From positions 1 through 15,356 of the forward strand of contig JBBSEZ010000234.1 of NCBI GenBank assembly GCA_038239195.1: a DNA stretch of 15,356 bases, in the 5' to 3' direction. Below, one piece after another: positions 1 to 9,157 of this stretch. Source of the DNA: JBBSEZ01 sp038239195. Its GTDB lineage: Bacteria; Planctomycetota; Planctomycetia; Gemmatales; Gemmataceae. A model generated the notes under the pieces. The model ran no database searches. It was given only the letters and a program-made list of their open reading frames with translations, and was not told the DNA's origin. A program made the position numbers and the translations under genes. Positions within the stretch are counted from its first letter, which is position 1; every line of letters begins with the position of its first letter.

Positions 1-941
<941 letters not shown>

Positions 942-1171
942 GATGCCCCCGATGGCCGGCCCCCCGGAAAGGGCGAGGAGATGCTCGCCTCCAGTGGAGC
1001 CCGCCCAGGGGGGGGTGTCAAGCGGATTCGAGCGCGCGCCCCCGCCGCGAGGGAATCAGGAAAATGTTGGCCGGTCAAAGGCGCGGACGGCGATTCCCCT
1101 CTTGTACAGGGCACCGAGAACGAGGAACGAGGCCTCGCTCAACACTGACCTTCCCCCCAACGGAGCTTCGC

Positions 1172-1435
1172 ATGAACCTCTTCCGCAAGTTGCTGCTCGC
1201 GACGGTCGCCGGCCTCGCCCTTCTGCTGCCCGTGACGGCGGCCTCCGCCTCGCAGCGGCCGGTGATGCGGCCCGCCATGCCCAGCCGCACCACCTTCGTC
1301 GTCTACTACCGCTGGGACTGCAGCAGCCCCTGGCAGCTCGACAGCACGTATGGCAACCGCCTGTCGGCCGTCCAGAGGGTGAACTACATCCAGGCCGCCT
1401 ACGGCGTCGAGGGCACCATCATCGCGCGGAGGTAA
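1172..1435 (+). CDS. Small secreted protein, stand-alone YxVxYR module
   Basis: An 87-residue protein of unknown function. Residues 1-26 form a clear signal peptide: basic MNLFRK, a hydrophobic core LLLATVAGLALLLPV, and an AxA-type cleavage site at ASA|SQ. The mature part (27-87) contains FVVYYR (42-47), Trp54, Tyr60, Ala66 and a closing Val79 region. It aligns by eye with the modules that follow the signal peptides of the secreted proteins at 12486-13193 and 13322-14224, but nothing follows the module here. The start ATG at 1172 has GGAG six bases upstream, which makes longer upstream in-frame starts unlikely. It is transcribed toward the SNF2 gene and ends in front of the shared hairpin at 1454-1491. 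It is probably exported to the periplasm or outside; there is no catalytic signature. Confidence 0.75.
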   Translation: MNLFRKLLLATVAGLALLLPVTAASASQRPVMRPAMPSRTTFVVYYRWDCSSPWQLDSTYGNRLSAVQRVNYIQAAYGVEGTIIARR

Positions 1436-1453
1436 CGGCCGGTGACGGCGAAG

Positions 1454-1491
1454 CGAGGCGGGCGGCCTTTCCCGGAAGGCCGCCCGCCTCG
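1454..1491. terminator. Hairpin between convergent genes, likely bidirectional terminator
   Basis: A perfect 16-bp stem (CGAGGCGGGCGGCCTT at 1454-1469 and its complement at 1476-1491) with a 6-nt loop lies between the stops of the plus-strand small secreted gene and the minus-strand SNF2 gene. T-runs on either side are weak (TCGTTT on the plus strand), so termination is inferred from stem strength and position. Confidence 0.6.
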
Positions 1492-1496
1492 TCGTT

Positions 1497-4004
1497 TCAG
1501 CGCTGCATCCCCTTGAGCAAGTTTCCGAGCGCCGCGAGCGCCTGCTCCATCACCTCCGGCGGGGGCACCGGCAAACGGACGTACGGTTCCCCCGTCTGGT
1601 CGTCGCGCCGCATCAGCGCCCCCAACCCTCCTCCCGCACTCGCTCCACTCGTCCCGTTCGGCGCTGGGCTCGACTTCTCTCCACCGCCCGAGAACTGCTG
1701 GAGCAGCGCCATCCCCGCCTGCAACAGGCCCGCCCACACGTCGCCGCCCGACGCGGCGGCAGGGGCGCTCGGCGCCGGTGCGCTTCCCGCCCCCGGCGCG
1801 GCGGTCTTCTTGCCGCCCGTCCGCGGCGCCTCGTCAGCCTCGGGCTCGCGGTCCGCCGAGGGGGTGGGGGCCTCTTCTGGCGCCTCGGCGATGGTCTCGG
1901 GGATCGAGCCCGTCGCCGACTCGACCGTCTCCATGAACTTGGTGAGGCGGCTCCCGCCCAGGAAGACCTCCTTTTCCCCGCCGTCCAGCACGCCCGCGAA
2001 CAGCGACTTCTTGAACTTCAGCACCGACAGCATCCCCTCCTCGATGGTGCCGCGGGCCACGAAGTTGACCACGCGCACCGGCTGGCGCTGGCCCAGGCGA
2101 TGCACCCGCCCGACGCGCTGCTCCAGCACCGCCGGGTTCCACGGCAGGTCCATGTTCATCACCACGGAGGCATGTTGCAGGTTCAGCCCCACCCCGCCCG
2201 CGTCGGTGGAGAGGAACAGCCGGCAGTTCTCGTCCTCGCGGAAGCGATCGACGAGGCCGCGGCGCTTCGGGCTCGGCACCCCGCCGTGGAACATCACGTG
2301 CCCCCAGCCGCGATCCTTCACGCGGCGCTCCAGCAGCTCGTGCATGCGCAGCCACTGGCTGAAGACCACCACCTTGGTGTTCGGCCGTTCGAGGAACTCG
2401 CTCAGCAACGTGGTGGCCTCGTCGGCCTTCTGGCCCTGGTCGGTCTTCCCGTCGAGCAGGTAACTACTATCGCACGACATGCGCATGCGCTGAAGGGCGA
2501 TCATCAGGCGGCGCTGGTCGGCCTCCGAGAGGTAGCCGTAACGCCGCCACTTCTGCACGACGCGGGCGACGATCTCCATGTTCTCGCCGTGCAGCTTCCT
2601 TTGCAGATCGGTCATGGGGACGAAGACGTTGGTGTCGATGCGCCCGGGCAACTGGTCGAGCACCTCGTCCTTCTGGCGGCGCAGCAGCACCGGCTCGAGC
2701 GTCTTGCCGATGCGGTCGAGCTCGCGGTAGCCGACCACCTTGCCGACCTCGTCGCGAATCTGGTGCTGGTCGAGGAGCCGAAACGTCGGCCCGAGGCGAT
2801 AGCGATCGACGAACTGGACGATGGAGATGAGCTCTTCGAGGCGGTTCTCGAGGGGCGTGCCGGTGAGCACGATGGCGTAGGGGGCGGCGATCTTCTTGAC
2901 GCTGCGGGCGGTGCGCGTGGCCCAGTTCTTGATGCGCTGGGCCTCGTCGAGGATGACGAGGTCGGGGGCCCAGCCCTCGATGAGGTCGAGGTCGCGGTAG
3001 ACGGTGTCGTAGTTGGTGATCTTGAAGAACGAGTTGGCCGCGAACTGTTCCTGGCGCTGGGGCCTCAGCCCGCCGATGGCCTGCACCGAGTGCATGGGGT
3101 TGAAGCGGGCGATCTCGCGCTCCCACTGGTGCTTGAGCGAGGTGGGGCAGACGATCAGGACGCGCTCGACCCCGAAAAGGCGGGCCATGATCTCGGCGGC
3201 CGCGATGGCCTGGATGGTCTTGCCGAGCCCCATCTCGTCGCCGATCAGGCAGCGCCCGGCCTGGGCGGCGAACAGCGCCCCCTCGCGCTGGTAATCGTAG
3301 AGCTGGACCGTGAGGAGGTCTTTGAGGGCGGGGCTGCGCGTGCCGCGCGGGAACGCCTCCGCGACGCGGGCGCGGCGCTTCTCGGCGTCGCGAACCTCGG
3401 CGACGAAGGCGAGGACGTCCTCGTGGCAGCGCAGCTCGTGCTCGAAGCGCCCCGCCTCGGCGAGGAACGCCTCGAACTTGCCGAAGGCATCGGGCAGAAG
3501 CGCGCCGTCGGCGCCGAAGTAGTTGGCGGCGAGGCGCGATAGCTCGACGGGGCACTCGGTGCCGGGGCGAAAGCGCACCTCGCGCTGGGCGCCGTACTGG
3601 AGCTGCACCTCGCTGTATGCCGGCTGGAAGCCGGCGCGGAGGGCGGCCGCGGAGGCGCGCTTACTTTCGAGGGCGGCGAGGGCGAACTCGATGTGCTTGC
3701 AGGTGCCGAGGGTGTTGGTGGCGAAATCGGGACAGGAGCAGTGGTTGTCGCCGACGCGCGCGCCGCGAATTTGTACCCGGTAGGTGTTCTGGCTCTGCGG
3801 GTTGGTGACCTCGAAGAGGGAGAAGACGGGGTGTTCACCGACGTTGGCGAGGTGGAAGTCCTGCGATCGGCCAAACTGCCGGCGCAGCTCGATCTGCCAG
3901 TCTTCGAGCGACATGCCTTCCGGCTTGTGCTGGCGCGAGAGCTTGGGGGCCTTGCGCTCGGCCGGCCTTTCGGAGCTCTTTCGTACGGGCCGCGTCTCCG
4001 CCAT
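1497..4004 (-). CDS. SWIM zinc-finger SNF2-family DNA-dependent ATPase/helicase
   Basis: An 835-residue Swi2/Snf2 (RapA-like) superfamily-2 ATPase, expected to translocate on DNA or remodel protein-DNA complexes in the cytoplasm. Order of parts: basic N-terminus (1-45); SWIM zinc finger with C89-x-C91 and C102-x-H104; helicase lobe 1 with motif I GDEMGLGKT (255-263), motif Ia CPTSLKHQWE (286-295), motif II DEAQ (353-356) and motif III TGTPLEN (381-387); lobe 2 with STDAGGVGLNLQ (599-610) and motif VI QRVGRVHRLGQ (629-639). A Pro/Ala/Gly/Glu-rich linker (about 700-800) and a short ordered tail follow. The start is the ATG at 4004 because GGAGG lies 8 bases upstream; longer in-frame readings extend into sequence resembling no protein. 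All core motifs are present, so it looks functional. It is a single gene, divergent from the kinase pseudogene. Its exact role (repair, transcription recycling) is not decided by the sequence. Confidence 0.92.
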   Translation of the reverse strand: MAETRPVRKSSERPAERKAPKLSRQHKPEGMSLEDWQIELRRQFGRSQDFHLANVGEHPVFSLFEVTNPQSQNTYRVQIRGARVGDNHCSCPDFATNTLGTCKHIEFALAALESKRASAAALRAGFQPAYSEVQLQYGAQREVRFRPGTECPVELSRLAANYFGADGALLPDAFGKFEAFLAEAGRFEHELRCHEDVLAFVAEVRDAEKRRARVAEAFPRGTRSPALKDLLTVQLYDYQREGALFAAQAGRCLIGDEMGLGKTIQAIAAAEIMARLFGVERVLIVCPTSLKHQWEREIARFNPMHSVQAIGGLRPQRQEQFAANSFFKITNYDTVYRDLDLIEGWAPDLVILDEAQRIKNWATRTARSVKKIAAPYAIVLTGTPLENRLEELISIVQFVDRYRLGPTFRLLDQHQIRDEVGKVVGYRELDRIGKTLEPVLLRRQKDEVLDQLPGRIDTNVFVPMTDLQRKLHGENMEIVARVVQKWRRYGYLSEADQRRLMIALQRMRMSCDSSYLLDGKTDQGQKADEATTLLSEFLERPNTKVVVFSQWLRMHELLERRVKDRGWGHVMFHGGVPSPKRRGLVDRFREDENCRLFLSTDAGGVGLNLQHASVVMNMDLPWNPAVLEQRVGRVHRLGQRQPVRVVNFVARGTIEEGMLSVLKFKKSLFAGVLDGGEKEVFLGGSRLTKFMETVESATGSIPETIAEAPEEAPTPSADREPEADEAPRTGGKKTAAPGAGSAPAPSAPAAASGGDVWAGLLQAGMALLQQFSGGGEKSSPAPNGTSGASAGGGLGALMRRDDQTGEPYVRLPVPPPEVMEQALAALGNLLKGMQR

Positions 4005-4233
4005 AACCGCAACCTCCACTCGGGCCTCGATGGGCGTCGCCCATTCTCCCATCAGTGTACGCGGCGAGACCAGCACACGCGAGGGGACTGCGCGACCAAT
4101 CCACGAGGATTGGCCCGCAGATTGGGAACGATCGGCAAGGTCGGCGGAGTTACCCCCCCTCGATTCCTGACCTACGCTCCATTCACCCAGGGCCCAGAGC
4201 GCAGGGACCATTCGCCTTTCGACCGAGGCCGTC

Positions 4234-4949
4234 ATGAGCGCCACGCAAGCCTCCGCTGCCTTCGCCGACCTCGTTCGCAAGGCCCAGATCGTGAAGGAGG
4301 AAGACCTCGCCAGGTTTCTGGGCTCCAGCACATCCACGAGGCGGCGCTCGTCCACCGGGACGTCAAGCCGGGCAACCTGCTCCTCGACCGGCGGGGGACG
4401 GTGAAGGTGCTCGACCTGGGGCTGGCGCGTTTCGTGGACAACCGGCAGGACGAGTTGACCAAGAACCTGGGCGACGGCTGTCTTCTCGGCACCGCCGACT
4501 ACGTGTCTCCCGAACAGGCGCTGTCCACGCACGACGCCGACGTCCGCTCCGACGTCTACAGCCTGGGCGGAACGCTCTACTTCCTGCTCGGCGGGCGAGC
4601 CCCGTTCGAGGGGACGTCGATGACGCAGAAGCTGATGGCGGCGCAGCTGCGCCAGCCGGAGCCGCCGACGGCGCTGCGGCCGGACGTGCCGCCCGGGGTC
4701 GCGGCCCTCGTGGCGCGGATGATGGAGAAGGCGCCCGAGCGACGCTACCAGGCCCCCGCGGAGGTACACGCCGCCTTGAAGCGGGGCGGCGCGAGAGCGC
4801 CCGCCGAGGGGGTCGTTGCGCCGTCGGAAGTCCTGCGCGCCCGGCGCCGGCGGGCGCGACGGTCGGACCGGCGCGCCTGGGTCATCGCCATCGCGGTCGC
4901 GACCGTCGTGGTCGGGGTCGCTGCGGTAGGGGCGTGGCTGGCGCTGTAG
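4234..4949 (+). pseudogene. Ser/Thr kinase pseudogene, N-lobe deleted with frame change
   Basis: Two pieces of one planctomycete-type kinase are joined out of frame. From ATG 4234 (GAGG upstream) the first frame gives a typical leader, with FADLVRKAQIV then EEDLARFL, and ends near 4320. In the next frame, from 4320, comes GLQHIHEA, the catalytic loop HRDVKPGN, LDLGLARF (a DLG variant of DFG common in these kinases), GTADYVSPEQ, SDVYSLGG, and a C-terminal membrane helix (WVIAIAVATVVVGVAAVGAW) before TAG at 4947-4949. The glycine loop, the VAxK lysine and helix C are absent, and reading on from the ATG meets a stop near 4402. By family comparison the missing piece is several hundred bases, all between the leader and the HRD loop. 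The product cannot bind ATP, so I call it a pseudogene made by an internal deletion at about 4317-4323. Confidence 0.85.
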
Positions 4950-4955
4950 GCACCG

Positions 4956-5114
4956 TCAACGGCCAGGCCGGGCTACCTTGTCGGCGTCGAGCACCAGGGT
5001 GCCCTCGACGACGCCCAGCTTGCCCCCGACGCGAACCATCCCTTTCTGAAGAGGCCCGGCGAGGAAGGCCCGCAACGGGGCGGGGCGGATCGCCAGCGCC
5101 GACGGTCGCTCCTT
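4956..5114 (-). pseudogene. Possible C-terminal remnant of an unrecognised gene
   Basis: A short open stretch on the minus strand, from just after an in-frame TAA (5115-5117) to TGA at 4956-4958. It reads as a plausible protein end: PLRAFLAGPLQKGM, then VRVGGKLGVVEGTLVL. The only ATG (5039) would leave 27 codons. I do not recognise the family. It could be the degraded tail of a gene lost between the kinase pseudogene and the toxin-antitoxin pair, or chance coding-like sequence in GC-rich DNA. Confidence 0.25.
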
Positions 5115-5159
5115 TTATTGAGAAGGCCTCCAGGCAACAGAGGGGCGTTTGGCCGCACC

Positions 5160-5531
5160 TCACGGGCTCGCAGCAAACGGGTTGAGGACGGAAAGCCCCG
5201 CGATCCACTCGAAGTCCTTTGTGTTGCGGGTGACGAGTGTCCGTTTGTGGACCAGCGCGGTCGCCGGAATGAGCGCATCGCCCAGCGTCATCTTCTTGGC
5301 CTGACGGAGCTTGATGGCCTGTTCGAGGACGGCGTCGGACAAGGGCAAGACGGGAGCGGTGGCGAAAAACGCCTCGAAGTGCTGCCGCTCGGTATCGGTC
5401 AAGCCGTGGTAGCCCAGCACCTCCACAAGGCTGATGGCGGAGACGGCAGGCCCATGCCGCACGATGAGCTCCCGCAAGTCCGCGTGCTCCTGCTTGGCGG
5501 CGTAGATGATGATGTTGCTGTCGAGGAGCAT
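5160..5531 (-). CDS. vapC: VapC-type PIN-domain ribonuclease toxin
   Basis: A 123-residue PIN-domain protein, the expected length for VapC toxins, which cleave specific RNAs using Mg2+ held by acidic residues. The sequence opens with MLLDSNIIIYAA (Asp4), then SLVEVLGY (Glu37), TLGDALIPA (Asp85) and TRNTKDF (Asn103, Asp106), giving the full acidic set. The start ATG (5531-5529) overlaps the last base of the antitoxin stop (TGATG), so the two genes are translationally coupled with the antitoxin first. In the cell it is expected to be held inactive by the upstream partner. It sits between a degraded region and the MoxR cluster, a common landing place for such modules. No residue is missing, so it looks intact. 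Confidence 0.9.
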   Translation of the reverse strand: MLLDSNIIIYAAKQEHADLRELIVRHGPAVSAISLVEVLGYHGLTDTERQHFEAFFATAPVLPLSDAVLEQAIKLRQAKKMTLGDALIPATALVHKRTLVTRNTKDFEWIAGLSVLNPFAASP

Positions 5532-5800
5532 CAGCCGTCCCTACCGGGAAGAGGGCGATCTTCGCGCACTTCGCGCTCCCACGCCGCCGGGTCTGGTATC
5601 CCTACCAGCGAGCAAGCGGCAGCCACTCGCTCCAGCGCAGCGGCCATGCGCTGCCCCTGCGTGCCGCCCTCTTGCACCTCCTCGACGCGCTCGAGCAGCG
5701 TCACCTGGACGCGCACCCCTTGGTGGTGTGCGGGCAGTTTAGGGGCCTCGCCGCTCCACTCGATGCGGCCCTCCCGAAGTATCCCCTGGTAGGTTTCCAT
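5531..5800 (-). CDS. vapB: VapB-type antitoxin
   Basis: An 89-residue protein directly upstream of, and sharing one base with, the PIN toxin. The N-terminal part (YQGILREGRIEW at 4-15, then GVRVQV) resembles the small beta-barrel antitoxin fold of the AF2212/PG0164-like group. The C-terminal part (DPAAWEREVREDRPLPGRDG, 70-89) matches a tail I recall from VapB-like partners (DPxxWxxExRxDRxLPxR), expected to wrap the PIN active site. Start ATG 5800 fits the N-terminal homology; the ribosome binding site is weak (a GAGG about 13 bases upstream). Antitoxins of this kind usually also repress their own promoter, but no operator is visible in the 60-base gap to the DUF4129 gene. Confidence 0.8.
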   Translation of the reverse strand: METYQGILREGRIEWSGEAPKLPAHHQGVRVQVTLLERVEEVQEGGTQGQRMAAALERVAAACSLVGIPDPAAWEREVREDRPLPGRDG

Positions 5801-5860
5801 CGCGATTACGCCCTCGTCAGGTCGAACCGGCCGGCCTTCGTCATCCTACTCGCTTCTCGC

Positions 5861-7732
5861 TCACGCCGACAGCGGCTGCTCCGCCACGCGCTCGAGCCGC
5901 TCCCAGAACTGCCGCACCACCTCCGCCGTGTTGCACGGCATCGCCCCGCGCGAATACGCCGCCGTCGCGTACAGCGTCTCCAGTCGGCGCACGTCTTCTT
6001 CCAGCGCAGGCGCCTCCCCGCCGACGCGCCCGGCAAACTCCTGTGCCGTCTCGCCCGTCTGGCGGCCCAGGCCGCGCTCGCGCGCCCACGCTTCCAGGGC
6101 CGCGAAGGTGTAGCGCACGAGCTCCTGCGCCTTCATGCCCTTCGCCGCCCCGCTGTCGAAGGGGTTGGGGAAGTCGGCGAACGGCACTTGCCGCGCGCGC
6201 GCTTCGCCCTCCTCCTCGCCGCCCCGCGCCTCACCCGCCTTCTCTTCCTTGCCGCCGAACAGGTTGGCCCAGAAGTTGCGCCATGCCTCCAGCAGGCGCT
6301 TGGCCCAATCGGTGAAGTTGGCCAGGAACCCGAGCCCGCCGCGCAGCACGAAGAACGCGAACGCGAGGGCCAGCACGCCGAACACGATCCATTTCAGCAC
6401 CGGCGCCACCTTGCCCAGCACCTGCGACACGCGCTGCAGCGCCTGCCGGTCGCGCGAGGACGAGCCGCCAGACTTGCTCTCGCCGGACTTGTTCTCGGCA
6501 TCCTTCGGCCCCTTGGCCCCGTCGCCCTGCTCTGCCTTGTCGCCCTCCTTGCCGCCCGATTTCTCTCCCTTTTCTCCCTTGCCGGGCTCGCCCTTCGCCT
6601 CCTCGCCCTTCGCCTCTTCGCCCTTGCCCGTTTCTCCCTTCCCAGGTTCTCCCTTTCCGGGCTCGCCTTTGCCCTCCTCGCCCTTCCCCTCTCCCCCCTT
6701 GCCCGGCTCCTTGCCCTGGACGGGCCGGCCCTTGGGATCGTGCTTCATCTCGCCGGGCCGGCCCTTCCCTTCACCCGTCGGCCCGCCCTTCATCGCGTAC
6801 TCCGACGCCTTGCGCTTGGCCGAGCTCGTGCGGAAGACGTCGAGCAGAGGATATTCGGCATAGGGTCGCGGCAACAGCGCCCCCATGAGCAGCAGCACGG
6901 CGATCAGCCCGCCGCCGACCGTCAGCCACGTCCCCGTCATCGCGGCGGGCATCTGCAAGCGGCGCTGGCGCAGGTAGCGGCGCAGCCCCAGGAAGCACGT
7001 CGTCATCAGCAGGCCGAGGCCGCAGGCGACGTAGACCGTCATCAGCCAGAAGGCAAACTGCCGCCGGCCCGGCGAGGTCAGCGGGATCAGCGACTGGCCG
7101 AGCCCGAAGATCGGCAGCGCCGCCATCGAGAAGTAGACCACCCACACGCCCAGGGTGCGCTTCTTGTTGCGCGCATCGCGGTAGCGCTGCCAGCGCGCCA
7201 CCCAGCCGAGCTTCTTCTCCTCCGGCTTGTCGCTTTCTTCCGCAGCGTCCTTGTCGGCGCCGGGCTGCTGCGCCTCTTCGAGGCCCGCGGCGTGGAGCAG
7301 GCCCTCGCTATTGACGTCGGTCTCCTCGTCGATGTTGGTGCAGTCCCAGGTGATGCGGTGGGCGCACCACCACACGACGCCGACGAGCAGCATGTTGACG
7401 AAGAAGCTCAGCTCCTTGAGCCCGCTCCCCTCGGGGTACTCGACGAACGTCTGCAGGCCGAGGTAGGTCACCAGCGCCAGGACGGGCCCGTAGAACTTGG
7501 CCCGCGCGGCGATCTCGCCCGTCATGGAGATGCGCGCCACCAGCACGGCGCCGAAGATGAAAAAGAAGAGGATGTACTGGAGGCGGCCCTTCCATTCCCC
7601 GTCGGCGCGGTAGAAGATTTCGATGAGGAAGAAGGCGAGGCTGGCGATCAGCCCCATGATGAGCGCGGGGCTGACGACCAGGGCGACGTAGTCGGCGACG
7701 GTCTGGTTGGGGCGCTCCGAGGACATGCTCAT
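5861..7732 (-). CDS. Multi-pass membrane protein with Gly/Lys/Glu repeat linker and C-terminal DUF4129
   Basis: A 623-residue integral membrane protein, last gene of the moxR cluster. Seven hydrophobic segments are visible at about 14-40, 51-67, 82-98, 106-124, 195-215, 226-250 and 267-288. A charged low-complexity linker follows (316-427, many GKGE-type repeats), then an eighth hydrophobic segment (443-465) and a soluble tail. The tail (533-612: ELVRYTFAALEAWARERG, then TGETAQEF and LYATAAYSRG) matches DUF4129, which commonly ends transglutaminase-like or membrane proteins in MoxR/DUF58 clusters. Start is ATG 7732, overlapping the DUF58 stop by four bases (ATGA), so translation is coupled; a second ATG lies two codons later. 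No transglutaminase domain is seen. Function is unknown; by context it belongs to an envelope complex served by the MoxR ATPase. Confidence 0.85.
   Translation of the reverse strand: MSMSSERPNQTVADYVALVVSPALIMGLIASLAFFLIEIFYRADGEWKGRLQYILFFFIFGAVLVARISMTGEIAARAKFYGPVLALVTYLGLQTFVEYPEGSGLKELSFFVNMLLVGVVWWCAHRITWDCTNIDEETDVNSEGLLHAAGLEEAQQPGADKDAAEESDKPEEKKLGWVARWQRYRDARNKKRTLGVWVVYFSMAALPIFGLGQSLIPLTSPGRRQFAFWLMTVYVACGLGLLMTTCFLGLRRYLRQRRLQMPAAMTGTWLTVGGGLIAVLLLMGALLPRPYAEYPLLDVFRTSSAKRKASEYAMKGGPTGEGKGRPGEMKHDPKGRPVQGKEPGKGGEGKGEEGKGEPGKGEPGKGETGKGEEAKGEEAKGEPGKGEKGEKSGGKEGDKAEQGDGAKGPKDAENKSGESKSGGSSSRDRQALQRVSQVLGKVAPVLKWIVFGVLALAFAFFVLRGGLGFLANFTDWAKRLLEAWRNFWANLFGGKEEKAGEARGGEEEGEARARQVPFADFPNPFDSGAAKGMKAQELVRYTFAALEAWARERGLGRQTGETAQEFAGRVGGEAPALEEDVRRLETLYATAAYSRGAMPCNTAEVVRQFWERLERVAEQPLSA
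6452..6787 (-). repeat. Coding low-complexity Gly/Lys/Glu repeat tract
   Basis: This encodes residues 316-427 of the DUF4129 membrane protein. The tract is built from degenerate 3-5 residue units such as GKGE, EPGKG and EEAKG, in-frame throughout, and the underlying DNA is an imperfect repeat of CTTGCCC/TTCGCC-like units. It probably forms a flexible, highly charged spacer between the membrane core and the last helix. It is prone to copy-number change between strains. Confidence 0.75.
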
Positions 7733-9144
7733 CCCCCGAGGTTGGCGAAATCGTACGGCGCCGCGCGCTGGACGTGCTCCCGGCACAGGTCGGGCAGCGT
7801 CGTCTCGTCCTTGAGGTGGCGCATGTCGCGCACCCCCTCCGCCACGAGCCGCGAATAGGCGCGCTCCAGCCCATTGTCGTCCATCGTCACCAGCACCACG
7901 GCGAGGGCCATGCCGCGGCGGCGCAGGTTTCCCAGGGCGATGGCCGCCTCGACCGTCACGTCGGGCAGCACCGCCAGCACGGTGGCGTCGCGCGGCAGGC
8001 GGTGGGCGGTCTCGAAGACGAGCTGCGCGAACGTCAGCCCGTCGGCCAGTTCGGCGCGGGCCAGCACCTCGCGAATGCGCTGGAGCTGTTCCGTCCCGCG
8101 CCGCGTCGGCACCACGAGCGGGTCGATGCGCTTGCTCTCGGTCGTCTCGGCGGCGACGGCGCGGGCGGCGCGGCGGCTGTGGACGTTTTGCTCCCAGCCT
8201 TCCGTCTTGATGCGCTCGGCGGCGTCGCGGGCGTTGGTGACGAGGCCGACCTGCTGGCCCATCTCCCAGACGCCGTTGGCCAGCGACACCGCCGCCGTGA
8301 TCGCCAGCTCGGAGCGGTAGGGCTCGCCGCGCTTGTGGTAGCCCTGGCGGTGGAAGTCGAGCAGGACGGTGGCGCCGGACAGGGTCGAGGGCTCGTAGAC
8401 CTTGCAGTGGAGCTGGCCGGTGCGGGCGGTGGCGCGCCAGTGGACGCGGCTGAGCGGGTCGCCCGCCTCGTAGCCGCGCACCCCGGCGATGCGCGTGGGG
8501 TCTTCGTAGAGGCGATGCGTCATGCGCACCTCGCCGATGGGTCGGCGCGAGGCGAGATCGTACCCGGTGAGGGCGACCACGCGCGGATAGACCAGGACAA
8601 AGGCCGGCTCGGTCTCGACGCGGAAGCGCCGATGCAGGCCGAACAGGTCGCCGGTCTCCAGCACGAGCGGGCCGATCTGGTGGTAACCGCGGCCCACGCA
8701 CTCGACGGAATACTTCATCTCGAGGTCGCCGCCGGCGCGCACCATGCCGATCTGAAAGCGCCTGCCCTTTACCTTGAGCCGCGGCATGCGCGGGTCGGTG
8801 GCGTGGAGCGACAACACGTCTTCGAGGAGCACCCACGGGACGGGGAGCGAGCCGTTGTTGTGGACGGCGATGCGCACCACGATGCGCTCGCCGAGGTCCA
8901 CGGCGAGGCCGGCCGGCTCGGTGGGAGGAGGAACGTTGCTTTCGTCGGCGTCGGGCGTGGGGCGGCGCTCCTCGCCGGCGCGGTGACAGGTTCGCGTGGC
9001 GGAGAGATTGCCGATCCACGAACGCGCCAGCCAGCGCGTGAGCAGGAGCAGTCCGAGGAGGACGTACGTGGAATAGGCGAGGAGGCCGGACTCGAGGACC
9101 AGCGCCGCGGCCAGCACCAGCAACACGCCAAGGAACCAGCGCAT
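7729..9144 (-). CDS. DUF58 family protein, membrane-anchored
   Basis: A 471-residue DUF58 protein, middle gene of the moxR cluster. The N-terminus has one or two membrane helices (4-36), then a hydrophilic loop, a beta-rich segment with LPVPWVLLED (100-109) and a GDLFGL turn (165-170). The family core follows: GVRGYEAGDPLSRVHWRATA (221-240), then LHCKVYE. The C-terminal half (VLLDFHRQG at 260-268 onward) resembles a von Willebrand A-like fold. Start: ATG 9144 has GAGGG 8 bases upstream; a GTG at 9159 would overlap the moxR stop by four bases but lacks a ribosome binding site. Its own stop overlaps the next gene by four bases. DUF58 proteins are usual partners of MoxR ATPases; the molecular role is not established. 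Confidence 0.9.
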   Translation of the reverse strand: MRWFLGVLLVLAAALVLESGLLAYSTYVLLGLLLLTRWLARSWIGNLSATRTCHRAGEERRPTPDADESNVPPPTEPAGLAVDLGERIVVRIAVHNNGSLPVPWVLLEDVLSLHATDPRMPRLKVKGRRFQIGMVRAGGDLEMKYSVECVGRGYHQIGPLVLETGDLFGLHRRFRVETEPAFVLVYPRVVALTGYDLASRRPIGEVRMTHRLYEDPTRIAGVRGYEAGDPLSRVHWRATARTGQLHCKVYEPSTLSGATVLLDFHRQGYHKRGEPYRSELAITAAVSLANGVWEMGQQVGLVTNARDAAERIKTEGWEQNVHSRRAARAVAAETTESKRIDPLVVPTRRGTEQLQRIREVLARAELADGLTFAQLVFETAHRLPRDATVLAVLPDVTVEAAIALGNLRRRGMALAVVLVTMDDNGLERAYSRLVAEGVRDMRHLKDETTLPDLCREHVQRAAPYDFANLGG

Positions 9145-9152
9145 GAGACGGG

Positions 9153-9157
9153 CCCTC
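9153..9157 (-). promoter_or_regulatory. Ribosome binding site deciding the DUF58 start
   Basis: GAGGG on the minus strand, 8 bases before ATG 9144, lies across the end of the moxR reading frame. It favours the ATG over the overlapping GTG at 9159. Confidence 0.55.

Noticed and set aside
4004..4769. Extension of the SNF2 protein upstream of ATG 4004
   Set aside because: The longer frame runs antisense to the kinase pseudogene and resembles no protein, while ATG 4004 has a good GGAGG site.
5672..7858. A 728-codon plus-strand open frame opposite the DUF4129 gene
   Set aside because: The opposite strand has clear membrane helices, a family domain and start/stop overlap with DUF58; this frame has Leu/Arg-rich low-complexity sequence only.
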